DNA of 64,000 nt from Pseudomonas sp. BN417 (GCF_029871205.1 NZ_SSOJ01000128.1:1-64000), one strand, 5' to 3'; counted from the first letter of the stretch, positions 34,813-44,162 are shown. Numbers and translations are program-made. Notes: generated by a model from the sequence alone, not told the origin.

Positions 34813-36132
34813 ATGACAAAAATTACGTCTTTACCTGCCGATGACAAGAGCTGTGGTTGGTACCACCTCAGCAAACCTCGGCAACCAAGGCCTAGCCATT
34901 ACGGCAACAGCTCGGCTCGCTGGGTTGTAGTAGGTGCCGGTTTCACCGGCCTCGCCGCCGCCCGACAGTTGGCGCTCAACTTTCCCAATGATGAAATCGT
35001 TCTTGTCGATGCGCAGGAAGTCGGGTTCGGTACCTCAGGCCGAAATGCCGGCTTTGCCATCGACCTGCCCCACGATATCGGGGCCGATGACTACATCGGC
35101 GATATCGACACCGCGAAGATCAGCCTGAAACTGAATCTCACCGGCCAGTCCTTGCTCAAGGACCTGGTAGCGCAACACGACATCGATTGCCAGATGAAAG
35201 CCTGCGGCAAGTACCAGGCTGCCATCGAAGATCGTGGCATCGCCGTGCTGGATGCCTACCGGCGTGGCCTGGACAAACTCGGCCAGGCCTACGAGATGAT
35301 CGAGGCCGACGACCTCCCCGCGCACATCGGCACGCACTTCTACCGCAAGGCCCTGTTCACCCCGGGAACAGTGCTCATCCAGCCCTCGGCGCTGGTCAAA
35401 GGCTTGGCCGACAGCCTTCCGGCCAACGTCAGCCTCTACGAGAACACGCCCATCACGGGAGTCGAATACGGTGAGAAGAGCGTCCTCACCCACGCCTTTG
35501 GCAGTATCACCGCCGACAAGCTGGTGCTCACCAACAATGCCTTCGGCATGAGCTTTGGCTTCCTCAAGGGCAAGATGCTCCCGGTCTTCACCTACGCCAG
35601 CATCACTCGCCAACTCACTGCGGATGAACAAGCGCGTCTTGGCGGCAAGCCCTTCTGGGGACTGATACCGGCCGATCCATTTGGCACCACGGTACGTCGC
35701 ACGCCGGACAACCGCCTGCTGATTCGCAACAGTTTCAGCTTCAACCCGGATGGTCGCAGCAACACCAAGTACCTCGATCGCTTCGTGAAGCGGCATCGCA
35801 CCTCTTTTGAACGTCGATTCCCGATGCTTCCCGGCGTTGAGTTCGAATACACCTGGGGCGGTGCATTGGCCTTGTCGAGAAACCACATGGGTCATTTCGG
35901 CGAGCTGGCGCCCAACGTCTACGGCGCACTCTGCTGCAACGGACTTGGTGTAACGCGTGGCACTGCCACGGGCAAGCTACTCGCTGATTGGCTGGCAAGC
36001 GATCGAAACGAGTTGATCGACTTCCTGCTACGCACCTCCGGACCCAACAGGAATCCGCCAGAACCTTTCCTTTCTGCAGGCGTGAATCTCAACCTCAAGT
36101 GGGGACAGTACCGGGCAGGAAAAGAGAGCTGA
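34813..36132 (+). CDS. FAD-dependent amine/amino-acid oxidoreductase (DAO/PuuB type)
   Basis: A 439-residue flavoenzyme, paralogue of the one at 14879. FAD motif VVVGAGFTGLAAA (GxGxxG 41-46) and FGTSGRNAGF (72-81) fall at the same residue numbers as in the paralogue, and both have a D-K/R-SCGWY motif at 10-17. It would oxidise a primary or N-methylated amine. It is the first gene of a plus-strand cluster (oxidase, MFS, DapA-family lyase, aldehyde dehydrogenase). The closing NRNPPEPFLSAGVNLNLKW also matches the other copy. Confidence 0.85.
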   Translation: MTKITSLPADDKSCGWYHLSKPRQPRPSHYGNSSARWVVVGAGFTGLAAARQLALNFPNDEIVLVDAQEVGFGTSGRNAGFAIDLPHDIGADDYIGDIDTAKISLKLNLTGQSLLKDLVAQHDIDCQMKACGKYQAAIEDRGIAVLDAYRRGLDKLGQAYEMIEADDLPAHIGTHFYRKALFTPGTVLIQPSALVKGLADSLPANVSLYENTPITGVEYGEKSVLTHAFGSITADKLVLTNNAFGMSFGFLKGKMLPVFTYASITRQLTADEQARLGGKPFWGLIPADPFGTTVRRTPDNRLLIRNSFSFNPDGRSNTKYLDRFVKRHRTSFERRFPMLPGVEFEYTWGGALALSRNHMGHFGELAPNVYGALCCNGLGVTRGTATGKLLADWLASDRNELIDFLLRTSGPNRNPPEPFLSAGVNLNLKWGQYRAGKES

Positions 36133-36296
36133 GTACTTTTTATTTCAAAGCTCAGGGCAAGTACCAGGGCCGATTATCAATAGGCCCGTGGGTCCTGTTG
36201 CCTGTTGATTGATTCAAATGGTCTCCCTGAACTTTCGAGGCTCGCGGTTTTGGTGCAGCCCAGATTCAACCGAACACTTATAAACGGGAAATAACA

Positions 36297-37622
36297 ATGA
36301 CAATTCCTAGATCAGTAGAGGATGTCCCTCTGAACAGCTTCCATAAGCTGTTGACCCTCCGTTCCGGCGGCGGGTCCTTCGTTGATGGCTATGTCCTCAG
36401 CATCATTGGCGTTGCCATGTTGCAATTGACCACTGGCCTGAACCTCAGCGATTTCTGGCAAGGCCTCATCGCCGCCTCGGCGCTGATCGGCATCTTCTGC
36501 GGTGGCTTCTTCGGCGGCTGGCTGACCGACAGGCTGGGCCGCAAGAAAGTCTTCTTCGTTGGCCCGACCCTGTTCATCGTCGGCTCGCTGGCCCAGTACT
36601 GGGTCGAATCGGCCGCGGCACTCTTTCTGCTGCGTTTCCTGATCGGCATGGCCGTCGGCATCGAGTACCCGGTGGCGACTTCCCTGCTGGTGGAGTTCCT
36701 GCCGAAGAAGTACCGCGGACCGCGCCTGGCCACCCTGACCATTCTCTGGTTCGCCGGTGCCGCACTCGCCTACGTTGCCGGCGACTTCATCCTGCGGGTC
36801 GGTGGCGACGAAGCCTGGCGGCTGGTCCTGGCCAGCCCCGCCGTGATCGGCGCGATCCTGTTTGCCCTGCGCATGGGCACGCCGGAATCGCCCCGCTGGC
36901 TGCTGAGCAAGGGACGCGCCGCGGAGGCCGAAAGCATCATCAAGCAGGTGTACGGGAATGAGTTCTCGCTGAAGAACCTGCCCGAACAACTGGAAGTGAA
37001 GAAGCTTTCCGTGTGGAACCTCCTGCACTCCGGCTATGGCAAGCGCATGTTGTTCGTCACGGTGTTCTGGACCTGCTCGATCATTCCGGTATTTGCGGTC
37101 TACGCCTTCGCACCCAAGGTCCTGCAGGCGCTCAACCTGAGGGGCGATTGGGCCTCCTTCGGCTCGGTCGCGATCACCTTCCTCTTCGTCGTCGGCTGCA
37201 TCATCGCCACTCGCCTGATCAATACCGTCGGCCGCCGCAGCATGCTGATCCACAGCTTCCTCTGGTCCGGTCTGGCCCTGCTGGGGCTGAGTGCGTTCCA
37301 CACCGGCTCGGAAGTGCTGATCCTGTTCCTGTTCGGCACCTATGCCCTGTTCATCGGCGGTGCCCAGGTGCTGCAACTGGTCTACCCCAACGAGTTGTTC
37401 CCCACCGAGATTCGCGCGTTTGCCGTCGGCGTGGGCACCTCCCTGTCGCGGGTTGGAGCTGCGGTAGGCACTTACCTCGTGCCCATCTCGCTGGAAACCC
37501 TCGGCATCGCCCAGACCATGGTTGCCGCCGCCGTGGTGACCTTCATCGGCTTGCTGGTCGCCTGGGCCCTGGCCCCGGAAACCCGTTCGCTCAACTTGCA
37601 ACAAGCAGCGTCACTGGCCTGA
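36297..37622 (+). CDS. MFS transporter, sugar-porter/aromatic-acid-like branch
   Basis: A 441-residue carrier with 12 helices. Signatures are GGWLTDRLGRKKVF between helices 2 and 3, R-F-L-I-G-M-A-V-G-I-E-Y in helix 4, PESPRWLLSKGR in the central loop and PTEIRAFAVGVGTSLSRVGAAVG near the end. This set is shared by metabolite:H+ symporters. ATG 36297 lies after AAACGGGAAATAAC. It sits between the FAD oxidase and the DapA-family gene on the same strand, so it probably imports the substrate of that pathway. Confidence 0.87.
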   Translation: MTIPRSVEDVPLNSFHKLLTLRSGGGSFVDGYVLSIIGVAMLQLTTGLNLSDFWQGLIAASALIGIFCGGFFGGWLTDRLGRKKVFFVGPTLFIVGSLAQYWVESAAALFLLRFLIGMAVGIEYPVATSLLVEFLPKKYRGPRLATLTILWFAGAALAYVAGDFILRVGGDEAWRLVLASPAVIGAILFALRMGTPESPRWLLSKGRAAEAESIIKQVYGNEFSLKNLPEQLEVKKLSVWNLLHSGYGKRMLFVTVFWTCSIIPVFAVYAFAPKVLQALNLRGDWASFGSVAITFLFVVGCIIATRLINTVGRRSMLIHSFLWSGLALLGLSAFHTGSEVLILFLFGTYALFIGGAQVLQLVYPNELFPTEIRAFAVGVGTSLSRVGAAVGTYLVPISLETLGIAQTMVAAAVVTFIGLLVAWALAPETRSLNLQQAASLA

Positions 37623-37699
37623 AAACTGAACATGCGCAGCCGCTGCACAACACAGCGGCGCGGTGAATAGACAAGCCCCTCACCCAAGGAGAATCCAAG

Positions 37700-38611
37700 A
37701 TGAACTTTGACGGTATCTTCACCCCGGCAATCACTCCCCTGACCGCCGCGGGAGCCATCGATAAATCGGCCTTCGCGCAAGTGCTGGAACACCTGATCGA
37801 ATCCAAGGTTCACGGCATCGTCATCGGCGGCTCCACTGGCGAGTACTACGCCCACACCGCCCAGGAGCGCTTCGATCTCGCCGCCCAGGCCAAGGATGTG
37901 ATCAATGGCCGCCTGCCCCTGGTGGTAGGTACCGGCGCCGTCCGTACCGAAGAGTCGGTCGCCTATGCCGAAGCCGCCAAGGCCATCAAGGCCGACGCGA
38001 TCCTGGTTGGTTCGCCGCCCTACGCCCTGCCGACCCAGAAAGAAATTGCTACCCACGTCCTGGCCGTCGACCGCGCGGCTGACCTGCCGATCATGCTGTA
38101 CAACTACCCCGCCCGCATGGGGGTCGGCATGGGCGACGAGTTCTTCGCCGAGGTGGCCGGTTGCAAGAACATCGTCGCCATCAAGGAAAGCTCGGGTGAC
38201 ACGGCCCGTCTGCATCGCCTGGCCGTGCAACACCCCAATATCGCCCTGTCCTGCGGCTGGGATGACCTGGCCCTGGAGTTCTTCGCCTGGGGCGCCCGTA
38301 GCTGGGTGTGTGCCGGCTCCAACTTCATTCCCCGCGAGCACGTGGCCCTGTACGAGGCCTGCGTGCTCGAGAAGGACTTCGACAAGGGCCGCCGCATCAT
38401 GGCCGAACTGATGCCGCTGATGGACTTCCTGGAAAGCGGCAAGTTCGTGCAGTCCATCAAGCACGGCTGCGAGCTGATCGGCCTGCGCGCCGGCGGCGTA
38501 CGCGCGCCGATGCAGCCGCTGGAAAGCGAGGAGAAGCAGGCGCTGCAGGACGTCCTCACGGTTCTCAAGCGCAACATCGCGAAAATCACCGAGGGTTCCA
38601 ACAATGGCTGA
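37700..38611 (+). CDS. DapA-family lyase/hydro-lyase (DHDPS superfamily)
   Basis: A 303-residue (beta/alpha)8 class I aldolase-type enzyme. The Schiff-base Lys is K162 (IVAIKESSGD), the catalytic Tyr Y134 (MLYNYPARMG) and the keto-acid binding loop GGSTGEYY at 43-50. The family includes dihydrodipicolinate synthase, N-acetylneuraminate lyase, 4-hydroxy-pyrroline-carboxylate deaminase and keto-deoxy-glucarate dehydratase. The next gene is an overlapping aldehyde dehydrogenase, a pairing used to make alpha-ketoglutarate semialdehyde and then alpha-ketoglutarate. Biosynthetic DapA is unlikely here. GGAGAATCCAAG supplies the ribosome site. Confidence 0.85.
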   Translation: MNFDGIFTPAITPLTAAGAIDKSAFAQVLEHLIESKVHGIVIGGSTGEYYAHTAQERFDLAAQAKDVINGRLPLVVGTGAVRTEESVAYAEAAKAIKADAILVGSPPYALPTQKEIATHVLAVDRAADLPIMLYNYPARMGVGMGDEFFAEVAGCKNIVAIKESSGDTARLHRLAVQHPNIALSCGWDDLALEFFAWGARSWVCAGSNFIPREHVALYEACVLEKDFDKGRRIMAELMPLMDFLESGKFVQSIKHGCELIGLRAGGVRAPMQPLESEEKQALQDVLTVLKRNIAKITEGSNNG

Positions 38612-40097
38612 GTTGCTGAGCAAAGAGGCGTACGCGGCAATCGCCGCCAAAATGGAATTCCGTACCCAGGCCTTCATCGACGGTAAATTCCGCGATGCGC
38701 TGTCGGGCCGTACCTTTGTCACCACCAACCCGGCCACCGGCAAGCTACTGGCCGAGATCGCCGCGTGCGACGTGCAGGATGTCGATGTGGCCGTTGCCGC
38801 CGCCAAGCAGGCTTTCGACGACGGCCGCTGGTCGAAGCTGCAGCCCGGCGAGCGCAAGCACATCCTGCTCAGGTTCGCCCAGCTGCTGGAAGACAACGCC
38901 CATGAACTGGCGGTGCTCGAATCGCTGGACAGCGGCAAGCCGGTCAGCGAGTGCCAGAACGTCGACGTGCCGGAAACCATCCACACCATCCGCTGGCACG
39001 CCGAGCTGATCGACAAGATCTACGACAACACCGCCCCGACCGGCAACGCGGCCGTGACCATGGTTGTGCGCGAAGCAATCGGCGTAGTCGGCCTGGTGCT
39101 GCCGTGGAACTTCCCGCTGCTGATGCTGGCCTGGAAGATCGCCCCTTCGCTGGCAGCCGGTTGCTCGATCGTGGTCAAGCCGGCCAAGGAAACCACCCTG
39201 AGCGCCCTGCGCGTGGTGGAGCTCGCCTATGAGGCGGGCATTCCTGCGGGTGTGTTCAACCTCGTCCCGGGTGGTGGGCGTGAAGTGGGCGAAGCCATCG
39301 GTCGCCACATGGACATCCCCATGGTCAGCTTCACCGGCTCGACCGACACCGGCCGCCTGTTCCTGAAGTACGCCGCCGAGTCCAACCTCAAGCGCATCGT
39401 GCTAGAACTGGGTGGCAAGAACCCGGCGGTGGTCATGAACGACTGCGAGGACCTGGACGAAGTCGCCCAGTTCGTCACCGCCGGTGCGTTCTGGAACATG
39501 GGCGAGAACTGCTCGGCATCCTCGCGTCTGATCGTCCATAAGGACGTCAAGGACGAGCTGCTGTCGCTGATCGTCAAACACCTCAAGGACTGGAAACTGG
39601 GCGACCCGCTAGACCCGGACAACCGTCTGGGCGCAATGGTCAGCAAGTCGCACTTCGAGAAGGTTCGCTCCTACCTGGAATACGCCGCCGAGCAGAAGCT
39701 CACTGTGGTGCAGGGTGGCGAAACTGAGTCGGGCGTGTTCGTGCAGCCGACCATCGTCGACGGCGTGGCCCGCGACAGCCGCCTGTTCGTCGAGGAGATC
39801 TTTGGCCCGGTGCTGAGCGTCACCAGCTTCTCGACCATCGATGAGGCAATCGAGCTGGCCAACGACACCGTCTACGGCCTGGCCGCGTCGGCCTATACCG
39901 GCAGCCTGCGCAATGCCCTGCGCCTGTCGCGGGAGATCCGCGCGGGCGTGGTGACAGTCAACTGCTTCGGCGAAGGCGATGCCTCGACGCCGTTCGGTGG
40001 CTACAAGGAGTCTGGCTTTGGTGGGCGTGACAAGTCGATCTGGGCACATGACCAGTACACCGAGCTGAAAACCATCTGGATCAACGCGTCTGCATAA
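38604..40097 (+). CDS. Aldehyde dehydrogenase, PuuC/KauB-like
   Basis: A 497-residue NAD(P)-dependent aldehyde dehydrogenase. E268 (VLELGGKN) and the nucleophile C303 (NMGENCSASSR) are in place, as is the cofactor motif LPWNFPLLMLAWKIAPSLAAG. The start ATG lies within the last codons of the DapA-family gene (8-base overlap), so the two are translationally coupled. It resembles gamma-glutamyl-gamma-aminobutyraldehyde dehydrogenase, but coupling to the lyase suggests a semialdehyde such as alpha-ketoglutarate semialdehyde. Confidence 0.9.
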   Translation: MAELLSKEAYAAIAAKMEFRTQAFIDGKFRDALSGRTFVTTNPATGKLLAEIAACDVQDVDVAVAAAKQAFDDGRWSKLQPGERKHILLRFAQLLEDNAHELAVLESLDSGKPVSECQNVDVPETIHTIRWHAELIDKIYDNTAPTGNAAVTMVVREAIGVVGLVLPWNFPLLMLAWKIAPSLAAGCSIVVKPAKETTLSALRVVELAYEAGIPAGVFNLVPGGGREVGEAIGRHMDIPMVSFTGSTDTGRLFLKYAAESNLKRIVLELGGKNPAVVMNDCEDLDEVAQFVTAGAFWNMGENCSASSRLIVHKDVKDELLSLIVKHLKDWKLGDPLDPDNRLGAMVSKSHFEKVRSYLEYAAEQKLTVVQGGETESGVFVQPTIVDGVARDSRLFVEEIFGPVLSVTSFSTIDEAIELANDTVYGLAASAYTGSLRNALRLSREIRAGVVTVNCFGEGDASTPFGGYKESGFGGRDKSIWAHDQYTELKTIWINASA

Positions 40098-40334
40098 CTG
40101 ATGCGTTGATTGACCCGATTCGCCACCGCCGTTTGTGCGGTGGTCGAGTCGGAGATTTTTTGCTTTACCCGCCCTCAAGCAGCCAGTAGCTCATGGAAGA
40201 GCGTCACCAATGCTGCCGCACCAGGCATCCGCCAAGTCCGGATGTCATCCCCAATCCCCATTCGTCATCGAAACCAGTGCGCACGGCCACAGGGGAGTGT
40301 GTCGGCCACGCTTTTTCGTAAAGACCAACTGCCC

Positions 40335-41249
40335 ATGCTTTCTGTAGATGTAACTCAGGTTGCTCCTTCGAGCAGCCATCGTGCTTCATTGACCGTTGCC
40401 CACATCGCCGCGGTGCTCTTCGGCTTGACCGGTATCCTTGGTGCGTTGATCCATGCCGATGCAGCGGTCATTACCTATGGTCGCGCGGCCTTTGCGGTCC
40501 TTGCCCTGCTTGTCGTTTCGCAGGTGCAACGACGCTCGCTGTTTCGCAGCCTGAGCTGGCGAAAACTGGCGATCCTGTTCCTGTCCGGTGCAATGCTCAC
40601 CGCCCATTGGGTCACCTTCTTCATCGCCATCAAGGTGGGCGGAGTCGCGGTCGCCACACTTGGCTTCGCCAGTTTCCCCGCCTTCATCGCCCTGCTGGAC
40701 ATGCTGGTGTTCCGTGAGCGAATCGGCGCACGTGAAGCTGTCCTCTTGATGCTGATCACCACTGGATTGGTGCTCGTTACACCGTCGTTCGACCTGGGCA
40801 ACCAAGGCACCATCGGCCTGCTCTGGGGCCTTGCCTCCGGCCTGTCCTTCGCCATGCTGGCGATGATCAACCGCCGCGCCACGCGCGGGATGGACGCAAT
40901 GCAGGTTGCTTTCTGGCAGAACGTTACCGTCGCGTTGCTGATTTCACCGTTTTCGCTGGAAGGCTTCGTAAACGACGGCTTGGCGACGGCCGATTGGGTC
41001 TACCTCGGCCTCCTGGGCGTGTTCTGCACAGGTCTGTCGCAGTACTTGTTCGTGAAGAGCCTGGACGGACTCGATGCACGCAGCGCAGGAATGATCATCG
41101 CGCTGGAGCCGGTGTATGCCATTGCCTGCGCATGGTGGCTGTTCGGAGAACAGCCCTCGCTGCTCATGGTTGCCGGGGCGGCCTTGATCATTGTGGCTAC
41201 GGTCCTGTCGGCACGGAGCGGGTCCGCCGAGCCAACCCCAACTACCTGA
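40335..41249 (+). CDS. EamA-family (DMT) transporter
   Basis: A 304-residue ten-segment transporter with two EamA repeats (VAHIAAVLFGLTGILGALI... and GLLWGLASGLSFAMLAMINRRATRG). I start it at ATG 40335 (MLSVDV), as the longer frame back to 40110 is unlike the family. It is separated from the aldehyde dehydrogenase by 237 bases and from the next permease by 260, so it may be its own unit. It is the third EamA gene in 17 kb. Confidence 0.85.
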   Translation: MLSVDVTQVAPSSSHRASLTVAHIAAVLFGLTGILGALIHADAAVITYGRAAFAVLALLVVSQVQRRSLFRSLSWRKLAILFLSGAMLTAHWVTFFIAIKVGGVAVATLGFASFPAFIALLDMLVFRERIGAREAVLLMLITTGLVLVTPSFDLGNQGTIGLLWGLASGLSFAMLAMINRRATRGMDAMQVAFWQNVTVALLISPFSLEGFVNDGLATADWVYLGLLGVFCTGLSQYLFVKSLDGLDARSAGMIIALEPVYAIACAWWLFGEQPSLLMVAGAALIIVATVLSARSGSAEPTPTT

Positions 41250-41509
41250 TGGTCGGTGCACCGCATGCCGCGAGTACACAAGTCGATGTCGCTTTTCCTC
41301 AACGCGGTGGCGAGTAGGGCCAACCGATCTCCAATCCATGTGGACTATGTTGGCCTCGCGTGATGCCTGCCAGAAGTGAGTTTCAACGCTGGTTTACCGT
41401 TGAGCCGATCGGCGAAACGGGAAGATGCTCGGAGTACCGACTCCAAGCTGTCCAGCGACCTGATGGCAGCTTCGCGCCTCCGATAATAAGTCCAAGAGAA
41501 GAGATCAGA

Positions 41510-42919
41510 ATGACAACTACCAGAGCGGAAAGCGCAAGCGGCGAATTGGCGCAAGGCTTCAAGCCTCGCCATATAACCATGCTCTCGATCGCCGGCATCA
41601 TTGGCGCGGGATTGTTCGTCGGCTCGGGACACGCCATCGCGTCTGCCGGCCCTGCCGCAATTGTGGCGTATGCATTGGCCGGGACCCTCGTGGTCCTGGT
41701 GATGCGCATGCTGGGGGAAATGGCGGTAGCCAGCCCTGACACCGGCTCTTTTTCCACCTATGCGGACCGGGCTATCGGCCGGTGGGCCGGTTTCACCATT
41801 GGCTGGCTGTACTGGTGGTTCTGGGTACTGGTAATCCCCATCGAAGCGATAGCCGCAGGCGTTGTGCTGAACAACTGGTTTCCGCAGGTCGAGACCTGGT
41901 TCTTCGCACTGACGGTAACCGTGCTGCTGACCGCCACCAACCTCTTCAGCGTGGCGAAATACGGCGAGTTCGAGTTCTGGTTCGCGATGCTCAAGATCAT
42001 CGCAATCGTGGCATTCATCGCCCTGGGCGGCGCCGCACTCCTCGGCGCCCTGCCCGATCGTGAGGTAAGCGGCCTGCAGCGCCTGATGGTGGACCACGGT
42101 GGATTCATGCCCAATGGCTGGACCGCGATCATCGGCGCCCTGCTGACGACCATGTTCAGCTACATGGGCACGGAGGCGGTGACCATTGCCGCTTCCGAGT
42201 CCAGCAACCCTGCCAAAAACATCGCCAAAGCCACCCGCTCGGTGATCTGGCGGATCAGCGTGTTCTATCTGCTGTCGATCTTCGTCATCATTTCCGTCGT
42301 GCCCTGGAACGACCCGCTGTTGCCGGTGCAAGGCTCCTACCAGCGTGCGCTGGAAATCATGAACATCCCTTACGCGAAGTTCCTGGTCGACATGGTGGTA
42401 CTGGTGGCGGTAGCCAGCTGCCTGAACTCCTCGATCTACATTTCCTCGCGCATGATCTACTCGCTCAGCAAGCGTTCCGATGCGCCGGCCTTCATCCAGC
42501 GGACATCCGCGGCGGGCGTGCCCAGAGCCGCCGTCATCGCCAGCACCCTCATCGGCATGCTGACAACTGCCTTGAACTTCTTCGCGCCTTCCCAGGTGTT
42601 CGCATTCCTGCTGGCCAGCTCCGGATCAATCGCCCTGCTGGTCTATCTGGTCATCGCCTTCTCCCAGCTGCGCATGCGCTCGATGCTGCAGAAGCAGAAC
42701 GCCGAAATCGCCTTCAAGATGTGGCTGTTCCCCTGGCTGACCTGGGCCGTCATCGCCTTCATCCTCTTCGCCCTGGGCGTCATGTTCGTCATGCCTCAGC
42801 ACCGTCTAGAGGTGACTTCGACCATGGCGCTGGCCGTGGTGATCCTGCTCATCGGCGTCTTCACCAGTCGACAACACGCTCAACCAGGACGCCTCGGTGC
42901 GGTTGGGAAAACAGCTTGA
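41510..42919 (+). CDS. Amino acid/GABA permease (APC family)
   Basis: A 469-residue APC transporter with 12 helices. The opening FKPRHITMLSIAGIIGAGLFVGSG is the substrate-binding helix 1 signature of the GabP/AnsP/AroP group, and YMGTEAVTIAASESSNPAKNIAKA is the helix 6 region. It resembles GABA permease most. I place the start at ATG 41510. It is a likely importer for an amino acid or an N-methylated derivative used by the FAD oxidases. Confidence 0.87.
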   Translation: MTTTRAESASGELAQGFKPRHITMLSIAGIIGAGLFVGSGHAIASAGPAAIVAYALAGTLVVLVMRMLGEMAVASPDTGSFSTYADRAIGRWAGFTIGWLYWWFWVLVIPIEAIAAGVVLNNWFPQVETWFFALTVTVLLTATNLFSVAKYGEFEFWFAMLKIIAIVAFIALGGAALLGALPDREVSGLQRLMVDHGGFMPNGWTAIIGALLTTMFSYMGTEAVTIAASESSNPAKNIAKATRSVIWRISVFYLLSIFVIISVVPWNDPLLPVQGSYQRALEIMNIPYAKFLVDMVVLVAVASCLNSSIYISSRMIYSLSKRSDAPAFIQRTSAAGVPRAAVIASTLIGMLTTALNFFAPSQVFAFLLASSGSIALLVYLVIAFSQLRMRSMLQKQNAEIAFKMWLFPWLTWAVIAFILFALGVMFVMPQHRLEVTSTMALAVVILLIGVFTSRQHAQPGRLGAVGKTA

Positions 42920-43013
42920 CCGCAACGGTCCGGGAGAGTCGCAGCGAGAGTGAAGGGTTACCCGTGATCAACTGTTCGAACGACTGAGTCGTGGCACGTG
43001 ATCACAAACGAGA

Positions 43014-43036
43014 GCGCCCTGGCAATGTCAGGGCGC
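43014..43036 (+). terminator. Possible terminator after the permease
   Basis: GCGCCCTG, a 7-base loop and CAGGGCGC form an 8-bp stem about 95 bases after the permease stop. No clear T-tract follows. Confidence 0.5.
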
Positions 43037-43133
43037 CTCTCCTGCAACCGGGGCCCAGCCCCGGTGTAATTGCCGTCGCCGCCCGGGGCGGCTGGATTCT
43101 TATGAGGCCTGTTGCAATGCAAAGAGGAAAAGA

Positions 43134-44162
43134 TTGAGAGACCGGAGGCAATTCAGCGACGCGTTGCAGGGACGCAACCTCCGATTTGTTGGTGAACAGA
43201 AAGGTGAGTCTTTACCTCATGCTCGAGTAGGCTTTGTCCTGCTCGAGTTTTTTTCCCTTCCAGCGTTCACGCAAGCGCTCGACACCCTGGTCACCGCCAA
43301 CCTGATCCGGCCGGGCGCCTTCGCAACGAGAACCTTCAGCCTGGACGGCAAGTCGGTCACCAGTGATCTCGGCCTGGTCATTTCCCCGAGCGCCACACTG
43401 CACAGCGACCATTTGCCCGAGCTTGATCTACTCGTGGTTTGTGGGGGATTGAGGACGGCGCTGCGACCAACACCTGAGCTCACGGATTTGCTGCGGGTTG
43501 CGAACGAAAAGGGGGTCGTACTGGGCGGGCTATGGAATGCCGCATGGTTCCTGGGACAGGCACGGTTGCTCGATGGGTACAAGTGCGCAGTGCATCCGGA
43601 GAATCGGGCCGCTCTGGCCGAGACAGCGAAAAACAGCCAGGTGACATGCGAGAGCTATGTGGTCGATCGCAATCGGCTGACCGCCGCGAGTCCTACGGGT
43701 GCCTTCAACATGGTCCTTGCCTGGATCGGGACGATCCACGGTCGCGGGTTGGTCGATGCCATAGTCGATATCCTGGCCTTCGAGGAGTCTCGTTATCGAA
43801 GAGTGCATCCATCGCTGCACGAGAAAATGAGCGAGCCTGTCCGGGATGCCATCACGCTGATGGGCGCGAACATCGAAGAGCCCCTGAGCCAAGACCAGCT
43901 CGCCCGCTATGTCGGTCGCTCCAAGCGGCAAATGGAAAGGCTGTTCCAGCAGCAGCTCGGAACCACGCCGGTGCGCTTCTACCTGGAGTTGCGCATTACC
44001 GAGAGCCGCCGTTTGCTCCAATACTCGGACCTTCCTGTTTCCGAGGTCAGCGTTGCCTGTGGCTTTGCCTCCGCCAGCCACTTCAGCAAATGCTACGCCG
44101 CCTTCTATGGGTACGCCCCATCCAAGGAGGTGCGATACGGCTGCGTGAAATCCACGAAGTAG
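43134..44162 (+). CDS. GlxA-type AraC-family regulator
   Basis: A 342-residue regulator with a DJ-1/PfpI-like N-terminal domain (ARVGFVLLEFFSLPAFTQALDTL, LLVVCGGLRTAL, VLGGLWNAAWFLGQARLL) and C-terminal paired AraC helix-turn-helix motifs (about 230-335). The start is a TTG at 43134 preceded by AGAGG with 8-base spacing. It has the same layout as the GlxA-type gene at 24872 and closes the island at its right edge. It most likely senses an amine intermediate and activates the module C genes. Confidence 0.86.
   Translation: MRDRRQFSDALQGRNLRFVGEQKGESLPHARVGFVLLEFFSLPAFTQALDTLVTANLIRPGAFATRTFSLDGKSVTSDLGLVISPSATLHSDHLPELDLLVVCGGLRTALRPTPELTDLLRVANEKGVVLGGLWNAAWFLGQARLLDGYKCAVHPENRAALAETAKNSQVTCESYVVDRNRLTAASPTGAFNMVLAWIGTIHGRGLVDAIVDILAFEESRYRRVHPSLHEKMSEPVRDAITLMGANIEEPLSQDQLARYVGRSKRQMERLFQQQLGTTPVRFYLELRITESRRLLQYSDLPVSEVSVACGFASASHFSKCYAAFYGYAPSKEVRYGCVKSTK

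Noticed and set aside
36312-37604. A 430-residue open frame antisense to the MFS gene
   Set aside because: It mirrors the MFS gene exactly, is rich in Gln, Gly and His as expected of a complement of high-GC coding DNA, and has no family signature.
37700-38611. Biosynthetic dihydrodipicolinate synthase DapA
   Set aside because: The gene lies in a catabolic cluster coupled to an aldehyde dehydrogenase, and the binding loop reads GGSTGEYY rather than the usual GTTGE.
37472-39016. A 514-residue minus-strand open frame across the DapA-family and aldehyde dehydrogenase genes
   Set aside because: Both plus-strand genes have full catalytic motifs; the antisense product is low complexity and unrecognisable.
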